Shown here: positions 17,527-27,186 of the stretch, in pieces | Numbering within the stretch: position 1 is the first letter of the stretch | Layout of the letters: each line of letters begins with the position of its first letter | Assembly: GCF_000421705.1 (NCBI RefSeq) | Contig: NZ_ATXN01000008.1 | Span: forward strand, 116,001 to 180,000 | Direction of reading: 5' to 3' | Origin: Brevundimonas naejangsanensis DSM 23858 | GTDB lineage: Bacteria; Pseudomonadota; Alphaproteobacteria; Caulobacterales; Caulobacteraceae | DNA: 64,000 nucleotides | The notes under the pieces: model-generated | Seen by the model: the letters and a program-made list of their open reading frames with translations, nothing else | What the model was told of the DNA's origin: nothing | Databases searched by the model: none | Made by a program: the position numbers and the translations under genes

Positions 17527-20421
17527 ATGACCGACGCGCCCGCCGAAATCCCCGCCCGCCCCCTCACTCAAGACGGGCCGCCCCTGCGGCTGTGGATGAT
17601 CGACGCCTCGGCCTACATCTTCCGCGCCTACCACGCCCTGCCGCCGCTGACGCGCAAGTCGGACGGCCTGCCCGTGGGGGCGGTGCAGGGCTACTGCAAC
17701 ATGCTGTGGAAGCTGCTGAAGGACATGAAGGGCGAGGACGGCCCGACGCACCTGGTCGCCGTCTTCGACCATTCGGAGAAGACCTTCCGCAACGACCTCT
17801 ACGACCAGTACAAGGCCCACCGCCCCCCGGCGCCCGAAGATCTGGTGCCGCAGTTCCCCCTGGTGCGCGAGGCGACCAAGGCCTTTGGCGTCCACTGCGT
17901 CGAGATGGTCGGATACGAAGCCGACGACCTGATCGCCACCTATGCCTGCAAGGCGCGCGACGCGGGCGGCGAGGCGGTGATCGTCAGTTCCGACAAGGAC
18001 CTGATGCAGCTGATCGGCGACGGCGTGGTCATGTATGACCCGATGAAGGACCGCCGCCTCGAAGAAGAGGCCGTGTTCGAGAAGTTCGGCGTCGCGCCCG
18101 ACAAGGTGGTCGAGGTTCAGGCCCTGATCGGCGACAGCGTCGACAACGTGCCCGGCGCCCCCGGCATCGGCCCCAAGACGGCGGCCCAGCTGATCCACGA
18201 ATACGGCGATCTGGACACCCTGCTGGCCCGTGCGGGCGAGATCAAACAGCCCAAGCGCCGCGAGACGCTGATCAATTTCGCCGATCAGATCCGCCTGTCG
18301 CGTGAACTGGTCAAGCTGGACTGCGAGGCGCCGATCCCCGAACCGATCGACGACTTCATCATCCGCGACCCGGACCCCGAAACACTGTCGGCCTTCCTGG
18401 AGATGATGGAGTTCCGTTCGCTGGCCCGCCGCGTCGGCGACGGCAAGGCGCCGCAGAAGGAAGGCTCCGCCTTCACGCGCCAGCCGACCGCGCCGGTCGC
18501 CACGCCGCGCTATGGCCAGACCGAAGTCGCCACCCCGGCCGAAATCCACGCCATCGACCACGACCGCTATGAGTGCGTGCAGACGCTGGAAGACCTTGAC
18601 CGCTGGATCGCGCGGGCCAAGGCGGCGGGCGTGGTCGGCTTCGACACCGAGACGGACGCCCTGTCCTCGACCCACGCCGGGCTGTGCGGCGTATCGCTGG
18701 CGGTCGGCCCGAACGAGGCCTGCTACATCCCCCTGACGCATGAGCATGAACCGACCGGCGACGGCGGGCTGGACTTCGGCGACGGCGGCGACGCGCGCCC
18801 GCCCCTGCAACAGATCGACAAGCCGACAGCCCTGGCGCGGCTGAAGACGCTGCTGGAAGACCCGTCGGTGCTGAAGGTCGGCCAGAACATCAAATACGAC
18901 CTCGCCGTCATGGCTCGGCGCGGGGTGCGCGTCGCCCCGATCGACGACGTGATGCTGATCTCCTACGTGCTGGAGGGCGGACTGCACGGCCACGGCATGG
19001 ACGAACTGGCGCGCCTGCACCTCGGCCACGAACCGATGACCTTCAAGAGCGTGGCCGGGACCGGCAAGAGCCAGAAAAGCTTCAAGCACGTCGAGCTGAA
19101 GTCGGCCGTCTGCTACGCCGCCGAGGACGCGGACGTGACCCTGCGCCTGCATCGCCTGCTGAAGCCGCGTCTGGCCGCCGAGGGCTTGTCGAGCGTCTAT
19201 GAGACGCTGGAGCGCGGCATGCCCGCCGTCCTGGCCGACATGGAGCGGGCCGGCGTTCGCGTCGACCCGGACCGGCTGCGCTCCCTGTCCTCGACCTTCG
19301 GCCAGCGCATGGCCGAGCTGGAGGAGGAGGCGCACAAGCTGGCCGGTCGCCCGTTCAACGTTGGCAGCCCGCGCCAGATCGGCGAGATCCTGTTCGGCGA
19401 GATGAACCTGCCGGGCGGCAAGAAGACCGCCAGCGGTCAGTGGGGCACCGACGCCAGCGTGCTGGAGGAGCTGGCTCAGACGCAAGCCCTGCCCCGCACC
19501 ATCCTGGACTGGCGCCAGTTGTCCAAGCTGAAAGGCACCTATACCGACGCCCTGGTGGCGGCGATGGACCCGCAGACGAACCGGGTCCACACCTCATACC
19601 AACTGGCGGCGGCGACGACGGGGCGTCTGGCCTCATCGGACCCCAACCTGCAGAACATCCCGATCCGCACCGAGACGGGACGCCAGATTCGTCAGGCCTT
19701 CATCGCCTCTCCGGGCCATGTGCTGATCTCAGCCGACTACAGCCAGATCGAGCTGCGCCTGCTGGCCCACATCGGCGACATTCCCGAGCTGAAGCGCGCC
19801 TTCAAGAGCGGCCTCGACATCCACGCGGCGACCGCGTCGGAAATGTTCGGCGTGCCGGTCGAGGGCATGCCCAGCGAGACGCGTCGCCGGGCCAAGGCCA
19901 TCAACTTCGGCATCATCTACGGCATCAGCGCCTTCGGCCTGGCCGCCCAGCTGGGCATCGATCAGGGCGAGGCCGGAGCCTACATCAAGACCTATTTCGA
20001 GCGCTTCCCCGGCATCCGCGCCTACATGGACAGGACCAAGGCGCTGGTGAAGGAGCAGGGCTTCGTCACCACCGTCTTCGGGCGGCGCATCCACATCCCG
20101 GCCATCCACTCCAAGTCCGGCGCCGAGCGCCAGTTCGGCGAGCGCGCGGCCATCAACGCCCCGATTCAGGGCGCCGCCGCCGACATCATCCGCCGCGCCA
20201 TGATCCGCATGCCCGGCGCCCTGCTTGATGCGGGGCTTCAGACCCGGATGCTGCTGCAGGTCCACGACGAACTGGTGTTCGAGGCCCCCGAGGCCGAGGC
20301 CGACCGCGCCATCGCCGTCATCCGCCGCATCATGGAAGGCGCCGCCCTGCCTGTCGTCGATCTCAGCGTGCCCCTGGACGTCGAGGCCAAGGCGGCCCCG
20401 AACTGGGACGGCGCGCACTAA
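17527..20421 (+). CDS. polA: DNA polymerase I
   Basis: 964 residues with all three domains. The 5'-nuclease (1-~300) carries YEADDLIATYA and GDSVDNVPGAPGIGPKTAAQL. The 3'-5' exonuclease (~355-560) keeps the acidic motif GFDTETD (about 372) and later DDVMLISYVLEG, so proofreading is likely active. The polymerase domain has SSDPNLQNIPIRT, ADYSQIELRLLAHI (about 735), the O-helix RRRAKAINFGIIYG and VHDELVFE (about 913). It repairs gaps and removes Okazaki primers. The ATG lies 51 bases after obgE. Nothing unusual. Confidence 0.98.
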   Translation: MTDAPAEIPARPLTQDGPPLRLWMIDASAYIFRAYHALPPLTRKSDGLPVGAVQGYCNMLWKLLKDMKGEDGPTHLVAVFDHSEKTFRNDLYDQYKAHRPPAPEDLVPQFPLVREATKAFGVHCVEMVGYEADDLIATYACKARDAGGEAVIVSSDKDLMQLIGDGVVMYDPMKDRRLEEEAVFEKFGVAPDKVVEVQALIGDSVDNVPGAPGIGPKTAAQLIHEYGDLDTLLARAGEIKQPKRRETLINFADQIRLSRELVKLDCEAPIPEPIDDFIIRDPDPETLSAFLEMMEFRSLARRVGDGKAPQKEGSAFTRQPTAPVATPRYGQTEVATPAEIHAIDHDRYECVQTLEDLDRWIARAKAAGVVGFDTETDALSSTHAGLCGVSLAVGPNEACYIPLTHEHEPTGDGGLDFGDGGDARPPLQQIDKPTALARLKTLLEDPSVLKVGQNIKYDLAVMARRGVRVAPIDDVMLISYVLEGGLHGHGMDELARLHLGHEPMTFKSVAGTGKSQKSFKHVELKSAVCYAAEDADVTLRLHRLLKPRLAAEGLSSVYETLERGMPAVLADMERAGVRVDPDRLRSLSSTFGQRMAELEEEAHKLAGRPFNVGSPRQIGEILFGEMNLPGGKKTASGQWGTDASVLEELAQTQALPRTILDWRQLSKLKGTYTDALVAAMDPQTNRVHTSYQLAAATTGRLASSDPNLQNIPIRTETGRQIRQAFIASPGHVLISADYSQIELRLLAHIGDIPELKRAFKSGLDIHAATASEMFGVPVEGMPSETRRRAKAINFGIIYGISAFGLAAQLGIDQGEAGAYIKTYFERFPGIRAYMDRTKALVKEQGFVTTVFGRRIHIPAIHSKSGAERQFGERAAINAPIQGAAADIIRRAMIRMPGALLDAGLQTRMLLQVHDELVFEAPEAEADRAIAVIRRIMEGAALPVVDLSVPLDVEAKAAPNWDGAH

Positions 20422-20448
20422 ACCCCTTCTTCAAGCAAGGATCACGAC

Positions 20449-20757
20449 ATGAGCCTGGACCCCGAAATCCGCGACAACGAAGAAGCCAAGCGTTACGAGC
20501 TGGACATCGACGGCGAGACCGCGGTGGTCATCTACAACCCCGTCGCGGGCGGGCGCCTGATCACCGAAACCCTCGTGCCGGTCCCGCTGGAAGGGCGCGG
20601 CATCGCCAGCCGCATGGCCAAACACGTCCTGGCCGATCTGAAGGACAAGGGCCTGCTGATCCTGCCGACGTGCACCTTCTTCTCCAGCTATCTGAGGAAG
20701 CACCCGGAATACGCCGATCAGGTGCATCCCACCTATCGGGCCATGCTGGGCCTCTGA
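20449..20757 (+). CDS. Small GNAT-type N-acetyltransferase domain protein
   Basis: 102 residues, the minimal COG2388/YjdJ-like GNAT fold. Features are YELDIDGETAVVIYNPVAGGRLITETLVPVPLEG (landmarks spread over residues 14-47), the acetyl-CoA loop EGRGIASRMAKHVL and the C-terminal LPTCTFFSSYLRKHPEY. These small proteins are usually acetyl-CoA binders of unknown substrate. It starts 27 bases after polA with a CAAGG site and is probably co-transcribed with it. Confidence 0.85.
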   Translation: MSLDPEIRDNEEAKRYELDIDGETAVVIYNPVAGGRLITETLVPVPLEGRGIASRMAKHVLADLKDKGLLILPTCTFFSSYLRKHPEYADQVHPTYRAMLGL

Positions 20758-20795
20758 CGGTCGCTTCGCGCGCCTTGCCCTGCTAGGGCGAGGCG

Positions 20796-22019
20796 ATGAA
20801 GTCTTCAGATATCGACGTCCTGATCGTCGGCGCCGGCGCGGCCGGCATGATGTGCGCCATCGAGGCGGGCAAGCGCGGCCGCCGCGTGCGCGTGATCGAC
20901 CACGCCCGCGCGCCCGGCGAGAAAATCCGCATCTCGGGCGGCGGGCGCTGCAACTTCACCAATCTGGGGACGAGCGGCGCCAACTTCCTGGGCGAGAACC
21001 CGCGCTTCGCCCTGTCGGCCCTGCGGCGTTTCACCCAGCACGACTTCATCAAGATGGTCGATCGTCATGGCGTCGCCTGGCATGAGAAAACCCTGGGCCA
21101 GCTGTTCTGCGACGACAGCGCCAAACTGATCATCCGTATGCTGACGGATGAGATGAAGGCGGCGGGCGTGACCCTGTCGCTGCGCCTCGGCGTCAAGAGG
21201 GTCGAGCGCGCGGGCGAGCGGTTTCAGGTCGATTTGGACGACGGGTCGCGCGTGACGGCGACCTCTCTGGTCGTGGCCAGCGGCGGCAAGTCCATTCCCA
21301 AGATGGGGGCCACCGGCTGGGGCTATGAGGTCGCGCGCCGCTTCGGCCTGCGCGTCACCGACACCCGGCCCGCGCTGGTTCCACTGACGTTCGAGCCGGG
21401 GCTGCTGGAGCAACTCAAGCCGCTAGCGGGCGTGTCGGTGGACGCCGTGGTCCGCCACAAGGCGCCCAAGGAGACGGGTCCCGGCCGCCCCGCCAAGGAG
21501 ACCGTCTTCCGCGAGGGCCTGCTGTTCACCCATCGCGGCCTGTCGGGGCCGTCGATCCTGCAGATCAGCTCCTACTGGCGCGAGGGCGAGGCGATCACCG
21601 TCGATCTGGCCCCCGACCGCGACGCAGCGGCCGAAATTCTGGCCGCCAAGACCGAAAACGGCAAGCAGGCGGTCCACACAGCCGTCGGCCGCGTCGTGCC
21701 CCGCCGCCTGGCCGAAGCCCTGTGCGCGCGCGAAAACCTGTCGGGCAAGCTGGCCGAGGTCGGCGACAAGAAGCTGCGCGCCCTGGCCGAGACGATCAAC
21801 GCCTGGACGGTCAAGCCGGTCGGCTCTGAGGGCTATCGCACCGCCGAGGTGACGCTGGGCGGGGTCGACACCGCCGCCCTCGATCAACAGACGATGGAGG
21901 CCAAGGCGGTCCCCGGCCTGTTCTTCATCGGCGAGGTCGCGGACGTGACCGGCTGGCTGGGCGGCTACAACTTCCAGTGGGCCTGGTCGTCAGGCTGGGC
22001 GGCGGGCCAGCACTGCTGA
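20796..22019 (+). CDS. BaiN/HI0933-type FAD-dependent oxidoreductase
   Basis: 407 residues. The FAD-binding Rossmann motif IVGAGAAGMMCAIEAGKRGRRV lies at the N-terminus (residues 9-30), followed by the family signature ISGGGRCNFTN and the C-terminal TLGGVDT...PGLFFIGEVADVTGWLGGYNFQWAW. The family is common and mostly uncharacterised; one gut member reduces bile acids, which does not imply that role here. It lies 38 bases after the GNAT gene and converges on the next gene with a 12-base gap. Confidence 0.9.
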   Translation: MKSSDIDVLIVGAGAAGMMCAIEAGKRGRRVRVIDHARAPGEKIRISGGGRCNFTNLGTSGANFLGENPRFALSALRRFTQHDFIKMVDRHGVAWHEKTLGQLFCDDSAKLIIRMLTDEMKAAGVTLSLRLGVKRVERAGERFQVDLDDGSRVTATSLVVASGGKSIPKMGATGWGYEVARRFGLRVTDTRPALVPLTFEPGLLEQLKPLAGVSVDAVVRHKAPKETGPGRPAKETVFREGLLFTHRGLSGPSILQISSYWREGEAITVDLAPDRDAAAEILAAKTENGKQAVHTAVGRVVPRRLAEALCARENLSGKLAEVGDKKLRALAETINAWTVKPVGSEGYRTAEVTLGGVDTAALDQQTMEAKAVPGLFFIGEVADVTGWLGGYNFQWAWSSGWAAGQHC

Positions 22020-22031
22020 TCGAGTAAGGCC

Positions 22032-23756
22032 TCAGGCCGCCAGTCCGGCCGCCTGCATCAGGGGACGCAGGGCCTGAACCGCCTGCGGCTCGGCGCTGAG
22101 GGCGGCGCGGACGTCGGGGGCGCGCATCAGGCGCAGCGCCTCGGCGCGGGCGCGCTCCGCGACCGGTCCGCTCGGCCCCGTCTCCCCCGCCGCCAGACGC
22201 AGAAGGACCGCCAGCTTTTGCGGGACCGGAGCAGGCGCGCGGGCCAGTTGAGCCGTGAGCCGGGCATCGGCCTCGATCGAACCTCCGACGGCCCCGAGGG
22301 CCTCCACCACGCCCTGCGTCTCGCGCTCGAACAGTCCGGCCTTGCGCACGCCGCGCTGAAGCTCGGCCAGAGCCATCAGCCGCTGTCCCGGCGGCGTCGC
22401 GCCGGGCGTCCGGGCCCGCATTTCCGTCTCGAAACGCAGGGAGGCGACGCAGGCGTCCAGCCAGCGCGCGGCCGCCCGCTTATTGGCGCCGCCGGTGACG
22501 TTTTCACACAGGCGCGTCAGCCGCTCGGCTTCCGACAGGACGCTGGCGCAATCCTTGACATAGGCGGCGACGAAATCGGCCGCGACCAGCCCTTTCGACC
22601 GCTCGATGAAGGCGGTCTGCACCTCTTCCAGCGTCAGCAGACGCCCCGCCGTGGCCGTCAGCGCCATCGCCAGGACGCGCAGGATCTCGATCTCGCCGAC
22701 CGCGTCGCCGGGCCGCAGGCGGCGCTGGCTCATCAGTTCGCGCAGCACCATGCGCGCCAGAGAGGCGGCCAGCAGGGGAAACTCGCCCGCCGCCAGTCGT
22801 TCGCCCAGACGCCGCACCGGCCCCTCGATCGGCGGGGCCAGAAGGCTGAGGCGCGCGTCCTGCGCCAGGACGGCGTCCACTTCGCGCGGGGCGGCCATGC
22901 GCACCACCGCCGCCAGGCTGGCGCCTTGATCCAACCCCGGCCCCAGCACCTGGGCCAGGCCGTGACGGGAGCCCAGAAGCTCGCACAGAATCTGCTCCAC
23001 CGGCACCAGCACCAGGGCGCGCGGAGCGCCTTCGGCCGGAGCCTGATCGCAGATGTCCATCAGCCGCTCGACCCGCGCCCGCGCGCCGGGCAGGCCGCGC
23101 AGGGCGCCCGCCACCGCTCCGCCCATGATAAAGGCCCGGTCCGCCGCGCCCTGAAGCGCCAGGGCCGTCGCCGCGACCGGCCGATCCTCAAAGCTGGGAA
23201 ATTGCTTCTTGCGCCCGGTGGTCAGCAGCCGCTCGATCGCCTGTTCGGCCAAGCGCTGATAGTGGCGCATCAGGTCGTGCACCGACTGGCCGGGGATGGC
23301 CTGCGCCTCGGGCACGGCGATCTTCTGAATCGCGTGCTGAAGCTCGACGCCGGACGCCTCCAGCCGCTCGGCCAGATCGGGGCGGTGCAGCAGTTCGAAC
23401 GCCGTCGCGCCCTGACGGTTGAGCCAGTCCTCCAGCACCCGGCCGATGGTCTCGCGCGCATGGGGGGCGTACAGGTCGCCGACGCCGCGACAGGCCGGGC
23501 CGCGCTGATCGACGGCGGGCGGGCGCTTGCGCGACAGTTCCGGCGCGCCGCGCGTCAGGATGATGACGCTGGCGAACTCCATCGTCTCGGGGTCCAGCGT
23601 CTCCTTGGTGACGCGCACGGCGACCGCCTCGCGATCCCGCAGCAGGTCCTCGGCGGCGTCGACGGCCTGACGACGATCCTGCACCGCCTGATGCAGGGAC
23701 CAGTCGGCCGGCGCCGTGCGGCGGATGTAGATTTCGTAATGAACAGGACCGGCCAT
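22032..23756 (-). CDS. Conserved protein of unknown function, 574 residues
   Basis: No family recognised beyond a 70-residue N-terminal module (VHYEIYIRR...VRVTKETLDPETMEFASVIIL) that I recall from alphaproteobacterial hypothetical proteins. The remainder is strongly helical, Ala/Arg/Leu-rich and soluble, with no membrane segment or signal peptide. One basic patch, TTGRKKQFPSFEDRP, lies at about 187. The ATG at 23756 is used; the frame reaches 23774 through a non-ATG codon. It is divergent from chvI across 209 bases, which makes a link to envelope-stress signalling possible but unproven. Confidence 0.72.
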   Translation of the reverse strand: MAGPVHYEIYIRRTAPADWSLHQAVQDRRQAVDAAEDLLRDREAVAVRVTKETLDPETMEFASVIILTRGAPELSRKRPPAVDQRGPACRGVGDLYAPHARETIGRVLEDWLNRQGATAFELLHRPDLAERLEASGVELQHAIQKIAVPEAQAIPGQSVHDLMRHYQRLAEQAIERLLTTGRKKQFPSFEDRPVAATALALQGAADRAFIMGGAVAGALRGLPGARARVERLMDICDQAPAEGAPRALVLVPVEQILCELLGSRHGLAQVLGPGLDQGASLAAVVRMAAPREVDAVLAQDARLSLLAPPIEGPVRRLGERLAAGEFPLLAASLARMVLRELMSQRRLRPGDAVGEIEILRVLAMALTATAGRLLTLEEVQTAFIERSKGLVAADFVAAYVKDCASVLSEAERLTRLCENVTGGANKRAAARWLDACVASLRFETEMRARTPGATPPGQRLMALAELQRGVRKAGLFERETQGVVEALGAVGGSIEADARLTAQLARAPAPVPQKLAVLLRLAAGETGPSGPVAERARAEALRLMRAPDVRAALSAEPQAVQALRPLMQAAGLAA

Positions 23757-23889
23757 GACGCCCTTCGCAAGCACAGACGCCTATCCTGCGCCCCCAAGCT
23801 TAAGGTCGGGTTTCGCTTTTGACTCCGGTGGTTGAAAGCCGCGACGACGCGCTCCATTTTGTGTGAACGTAAAGTCACCACGATCGAGT

Positions 23890-23914
23890 AGAACAGTTAC
23901 GCTTGCCGTGCGTT
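23890..23914 (+). promoter_or_regulatory. Near-match to an EcfG promoter upstream of chvI
   Basis: AGAAC at 23890-23894 and CGTT at 23911-23914 with a 16-base spacer: one mismatch (A for G at the first position). The predicted start lies about 45 bases before the TTG of chvI, similar to the exact sites at the stress locus. It may be coincidental. Confidence 0.3.
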
Positions 23915-23965
23915 GTGCAGACGACGGCGGACCGGACGTTCCCCGCCCGCACTAAGGAGAAGCCC

Positions 23966-24673
23966 TTGGCCAACATCACTCTGGTCGACGACGACGAGAA
24001 CATCGTCGCCTCCGTCTCCCTGGCTCTGGAAAGCCACGGCCACACGGTGACCGCCTATCACGACGGCGCCTCGGGCCTGGAAGCGCTGGAGACGACCCCG
24101 CCTGACCTGGCGATCCTGGACGTGAAGATGCCGCGCATGGACGGCATGGAAGTGCTGCGCCGCCTGCGCCAGACCTCCGCCCTGCCGGTCATCATGCTGA
24201 CGTCGAAGGACGAGGAGATCGACGAGATCCTCGGCTTCAACCTCGGCGCCGACGACTATATCCACAAACCCTTCAGCCAGCGTCTGCTGATCGAACGGGT
24301 GAAGGCCCTGCTGCGCCGCGCCGGCGTCGAAGGCCTGGACCCCATCGACCCGGCCGCCGCCGAAGCCGGCAAGGCGATCAAGCGCGGCAAGCTGTCGATG
24401 GACCCGGCGCGCCACGAATCGACCTGGGACGGCAAGCCGGTGAAGCTGACCGTCACCGAGTTCCTGCTGCTTCAGGCCCTGGCCCAGCGCCCCGGTTTCG
24501 TGAAGAGCCGCGACAACCTTATGGACGCCGCCTATGACGATCAGGTCTATGTCGACGACCGCACCATCGACAGCCATGTGAAACGGATGCGAAAGAAGTT
24601 CCGCATGGTCGACCCTGAGTTCGACGCTATCGAGACCCTGTATGGCGTCGGATACCGCTACCGCGAGAGCTGA
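23966..24673 (+). CDS. chvI: Response regulator ChvI
   Basis: 235 residues, OmpR/PhoB type. The receiver domain (1-120) has LVDDDENI, the phosphoacceptor in [13 protein letters not shown] (about 52) and IHKPF. The winged-helix domain (about 145-233) has [32 protein letters not shown] (spread) and [17 protein letters not shown]. The frame is open from 23903, but the best start is TTG at 23966, 6 bases after an AAGGAG site; it gives the standard [13 protein letters not shown]. ChvI controls envelope and acid-stress genes in related bacteria. It overlaps chvG by 32 bases. Confidence 0.94.
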   Translation: MANITLVDDDENIVASVSLALESHGHTVTAYHDGASGLEALETTPPDLAILDVKMPRMDGMEVLRRLRQTSALPVIMLTSKDEEIDEILGFNLGADDYIHKPFSQRLLIERVKALLRRAGVEGLDPIDPAAAEAGKAIKRGKLSMDPARHESTWDGKPVKLTVTEFLLLQALAQRPGFVKSRDNLMDAAYDDQVYVDDRTIDSHVKRMRKKFRMVDPEFDAIETLYGVGYRYRES

Positions 24674-26252
24674 ACCTGAAACCGTCCGGGCGCGGCGCCG
24701 ATTCCGCTTCGGCGGATCGCGCCTGGGCGGATTCATCCTGGCCCTCAATCTTCTCAGCCTGCTGATCCTGTTCGGCGGCGCCCTGCTGCTGAACGAATGG
24801 CGGCGGGGGCTGATCGAGGCGCGTCAGGAATCCCTCGGCGTCCAGGCCGAGCTTTTGTCCAACGTTCTGGGCGAACTGGGCATCACCCAGGGCGATCCCT
24901 ATCCCATGCTGGATGATCGGGCGGCCGCATTGTGGCTGCGCGACAACTTCATTCCGGCGGGCCAGCGCGCCCGGCTGTTCGACGTCGACGGCATCGAGGT
25001 GTCCGACTCCTACCGGGTCAGCGACACCATTCCAGGCGCGCCCCTCCCCCCCGCCCATCCGGCCGGGACGGCCCTGGCCTCCGACGAGCCCTCGCCGCGC
25101 GAGAAAGCGCGCCTGGCCCGCGCCAACGCTGAACTGTCGGCCGAAGTGGAGCGCGCGCTTACGGGCGCCCCCCAGGCGTCCCTGCGTCGCAATGAAGAAG
25201 GCGAGCGCGTCGTCTCCGTCTCCCTGCCTGTGCGCCATGTGCAGCAGGTTCTGGGCGTGCTGACGCTGGAGGCCGGCGACGTCAACGCCACCCTGGACGC
25301 CCAGCGCCGCGCCCTAATGCCGTTCGCCCTGGTCGCCCTGGCGGTGAACCTGCTGGCGTCCCTGGTGCTGCACCTGTTCGTGGCCCGGCCGGTCATGCGG
25401 CTGTCGGCGGCGGCGGATCAGGTGCGTCTGCAACGCGCCCGCGCCATCTCCCTGCCCGACCTGGAAGACCGCAAGGACGAAATCGGCGACCTGGCCCGCG
25501 CGTTGGAATCGATGACCGACACCCTGTCGACGCGGATGGACGCCATCGAACGCTTCGCCGCCGATGTGTCGCACGAAATCAAGAACCCGCTGACGTCGAT
25601 CCGTTCGGCGCTGGAGACCCTGCCTCTGGTCAAGACCGAGGAGCAGCGCGCGCGCCTGACCAATCTGCTGCAGCAGGACGTGCGGCGTCTGGACCGTCTG
25701 ATCACCGACATCTCCAACGCCTCACGCCTGGACGCCGAACTGTCGCGCGACCGACCACGCGCCATCGACCTGAACGAACTGCTGGGCGACATCATCGGCG
25801 TCTATGAGGCCGGTCGAAAACCCGATGAGCCGACCGTGCGCTTTACGGCAGCGACCGAAAATGCCCGCGTCATGGGCCGCGACGTGCCGCTGGGTCAGGT
25901 GTTCCGCAATCTGATCGACAACGCCCGCTCGTTCAGCCCGGCTGACGGCGAGGTGCGCGTCAGTCTGTCTCGCGACGACAGCCAGCCCGATCTGCCGCTG
26001 CGTATCCGCATCGACGACGACGGCCCCGGCGTTCCCGCCGAGAATCTGGAGACGGTGTTCGAGCGCTTCTACACCTCGCGGCCCAAGGGCACGGCCTTCG
26101 GCGCCAACTCGGGGCTGGGCCTGTCCATCGTGCGCCAGATCGTCGACGCCCACGGCGGCCGGGTTCGCGCCGAGAACCGCAAGGGCGAAGACGGCGCCGT
26201 GCTGGGGGCCCGCTTCGAAGTCAGCCTGCCCGCCGTCGGCAAGCGCGCATGA
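24642..26252 (+). CDS. chvG: Sensor histidine kinase ChvG
   Basis: 536 residues. Two membrane segments (about 28-50 and 222-245) flank a periplasmic sensor domain of the ChvG/ExoS type, which is kept inactive by ExoR in rhizobia. A HAMP domain follows, then HisKA with [18 protein letters not shown] (His at about 310) and an HATPase with [15 protein letters not shown] and [10 protein letters not shown]. The ATG lies inside the chvI end, and the stop forms an ATGA overlap with hprK, so chvI-chvG-hprK are coupled. Confidence 0.94.
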   Translation: MASDTATARAEPETVRARRRFRFGGSRLGGFILALNLLSLLILFGGALLLNEWRRGLIEARQESLGVQAELLSNVLGELGITQGDPYPMLDDRAAALWLRDNFIPAGQRARLFDVDGIEVSDSYRVSDTIPGAPLPPAHPAGTALASDEPSPREKARLARANAELSAEVERALTGAPQASLRRNEEGERVVSVSLPVRHVQQVLGVLTLEAGDVNATLDAQRRALMPFALVALAVNLLASLVLHLFVARPVMRLSAAADQVRLQRARAISLPDLEDRKDEIGDLARALESMTDTLSTRMDAIERFAADVSHEIKNPLTSIRSALETLPLVKTEEQRARLTNLLQQDVRRLDRLITDISNASRLDAELSRDRPRAIDLNELLGDIIGVYEAGRKPDEPTVRFTAATENARVMGRDVPLGQVFRNLIDNARSFSPADGEVRVSLSRDDSQPDLPLRIRIDDDGPGVPAENLETVFERFYTSRPKGTAFGANSGLGLSIVRQIVDAHGGRVRAENRKGEDGAVLGARFEVSLPAVGKRA

Positions 26253-26704
26253 CCCCCGCCCGCCAGCCCGTCCACGCCAGCGTCGTCGCCGCCCGCACGT
26301 CGCAGGGGTGGCGCGGCGTGCTAATCCAGGGACCGTCGGGCTCAGGCAAGAGCGACCTGGCGCTGCGGCTGATGCAGGACGGGTGGCGGCTGGTCGGCGA
26401 CGACTGGGTGGATGTCTTCGCCTGTCGCGGCGCCCTGTACGCGGCCGTACCCGACACCATCGCCGGCCGGATGGAGGTGCGCGGCGTCGGCATCGTCACC
26501 CGGCCTTTCCGCCCCTCTACGCGCCTGGCCCTCGCCCTGCGCCTGACCCGCGAACCGGTCGAGCGTCTGCCGCAGCCGACCTGGCGGACCATAGAGGGCG
26601 TGTCCCTGCCTCAGCTTGATCTGGACCCGCGACCGGCCTCGGCGGCGGCCGTCGCAATGGCCGCCCTTCACGCCGTTTCCGCGATGGCGCCGCCCGCTCT
26701 TTGA
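26249..26704 (+). CDS. hprK: Short HPr kinase/phosphorylase
   Basis: 151 residues, only the C-terminal kinase domain, as usual in alphaproteobacteria; Firmicute HprK is about twice as long. It shows the Walker A loop GPSGSGKSDLALRLM (about 28), LVGDDWVDV and the signature RMEVRGVGIV. It phosphorylates HPr on its regulatory serine. It is coupled to chvG by ATGA and sits upstream of EIIA and HPr. A rapZ gene, often found after hprK in other alphaproteobacteria, is not present here. Confidence 0.9.
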   Translation: MTPARQPVHASVVAARTSQGWRGVLIQGPSGSGKSDLALRLMQDGWRLVGDDWVDVFACRGALYAAVPDTIAGRMEVRGVGIVTRPFRPSTRLALALRLTREPVERLPQPTWRTIEGVSLPQLDLDPRPASAAAVAMAALHAVSAMAPPAL

Positions 26705-26740
26705 TCCGCGCCGCGATTGCCCTATGAAATGAGGCTTGTC

Positions 26741-26756
26741 GCTCGCGCAAGCGAGC
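26741..26756 (+). promoter_or_regulatory. GNRA-type hairpin in the leader of the EIIA gene
   Basis: GCTCGC, GCAA, GCGAGC: a perfect 6-bp stem with a GNRA tetraloop 25 bases before the EIIA ATG and just before the ribosome site of a short leader frame. There is no T tract, so it is not an intrinsic terminator. Confidence 0.45.
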
Positions 26757-26761
26757 AGGGG

Positions 26762-26785
26762 ATGTCTTTGGTGAAGCCTATATGA
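26762..26785 (+). promoter_or_regulatory. Possible seven-codon leader frame coupled to the EIIA gene
   Basis: An ATG at 26762, preceded by AGGGG, opens a frame reading MSLVKPI and ending with TGA at 26783-26785. That stop overlaps the EIIA ATG as ATGA. It could couple EIIA translation to ribosome arrival. The only evidence is the overlap and the upstream ribosome-like site. Confidence 0.35.
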
Positions 26786-27186
26786 TCGGGCTGGTGATCG
26801 TCACCCACGGGGGCCTGGCCTCTGAATTCCTGTCGGCGATGGAGCATGTGGTGGGGCCTCAGCGCGGCGTCGCCGCCATCTGTATCGGCCCCGAAGACGA
26901 CATGGAGCGGCGCCGCCGCGACATCGTCGACGCCGCCGCCGCCGTCGATGAGGGCGAGGGCGTGATCCTGCTGACCGACATGTTCGGCGGCACCCCGTCC
27001 AATCTGGCCATCTCGGTCATGGAGCAGACCGGCGCCGAGGTGATCGCCGGGCTGAACCTGCCCATGCTGATCAAACTGGCCAGCGTACGCGGCCGCGAAA
27101 GCCTTGAGGCCTGCGTGGCCCATGCTCAGGACGCCGGGCGCAAATATATCTCGGTCGCCTCCTGGGTCCTGGCGGGCGAAAAATGA
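26782..27186 (+). CDS. PTS system mannose-type EIIA domain protein
   Basis: 134 residues, the full length of a mannose-family EIIA. The phosphorylatable histidine lies in LVIVTHGGLASEF (His9), followed by the family motif LLTDMFGGTPSNLA (about 71-84). There is no sugar permease in the window, and the block chvG-hprK-EIIA-HPr is the regulatory PTS arrangement of alphaproteobacteria, so a signalling role is more likely than sugar transport. Its stop forms an ATGA overlap with the HPr gene. Confidence 0.92.
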   Translation: MIGLVIVTHGGLASEFLSAMEHVVGPQRGVAAICIGPEDDMERRRRDIVDAAAAVDEGEGVILLTDMFGGTPSNLAISVMEQTGAEVIAGLNLPMLIKLASVRGRESLEACVAHAQDAGRKYISVASWVLAGEK

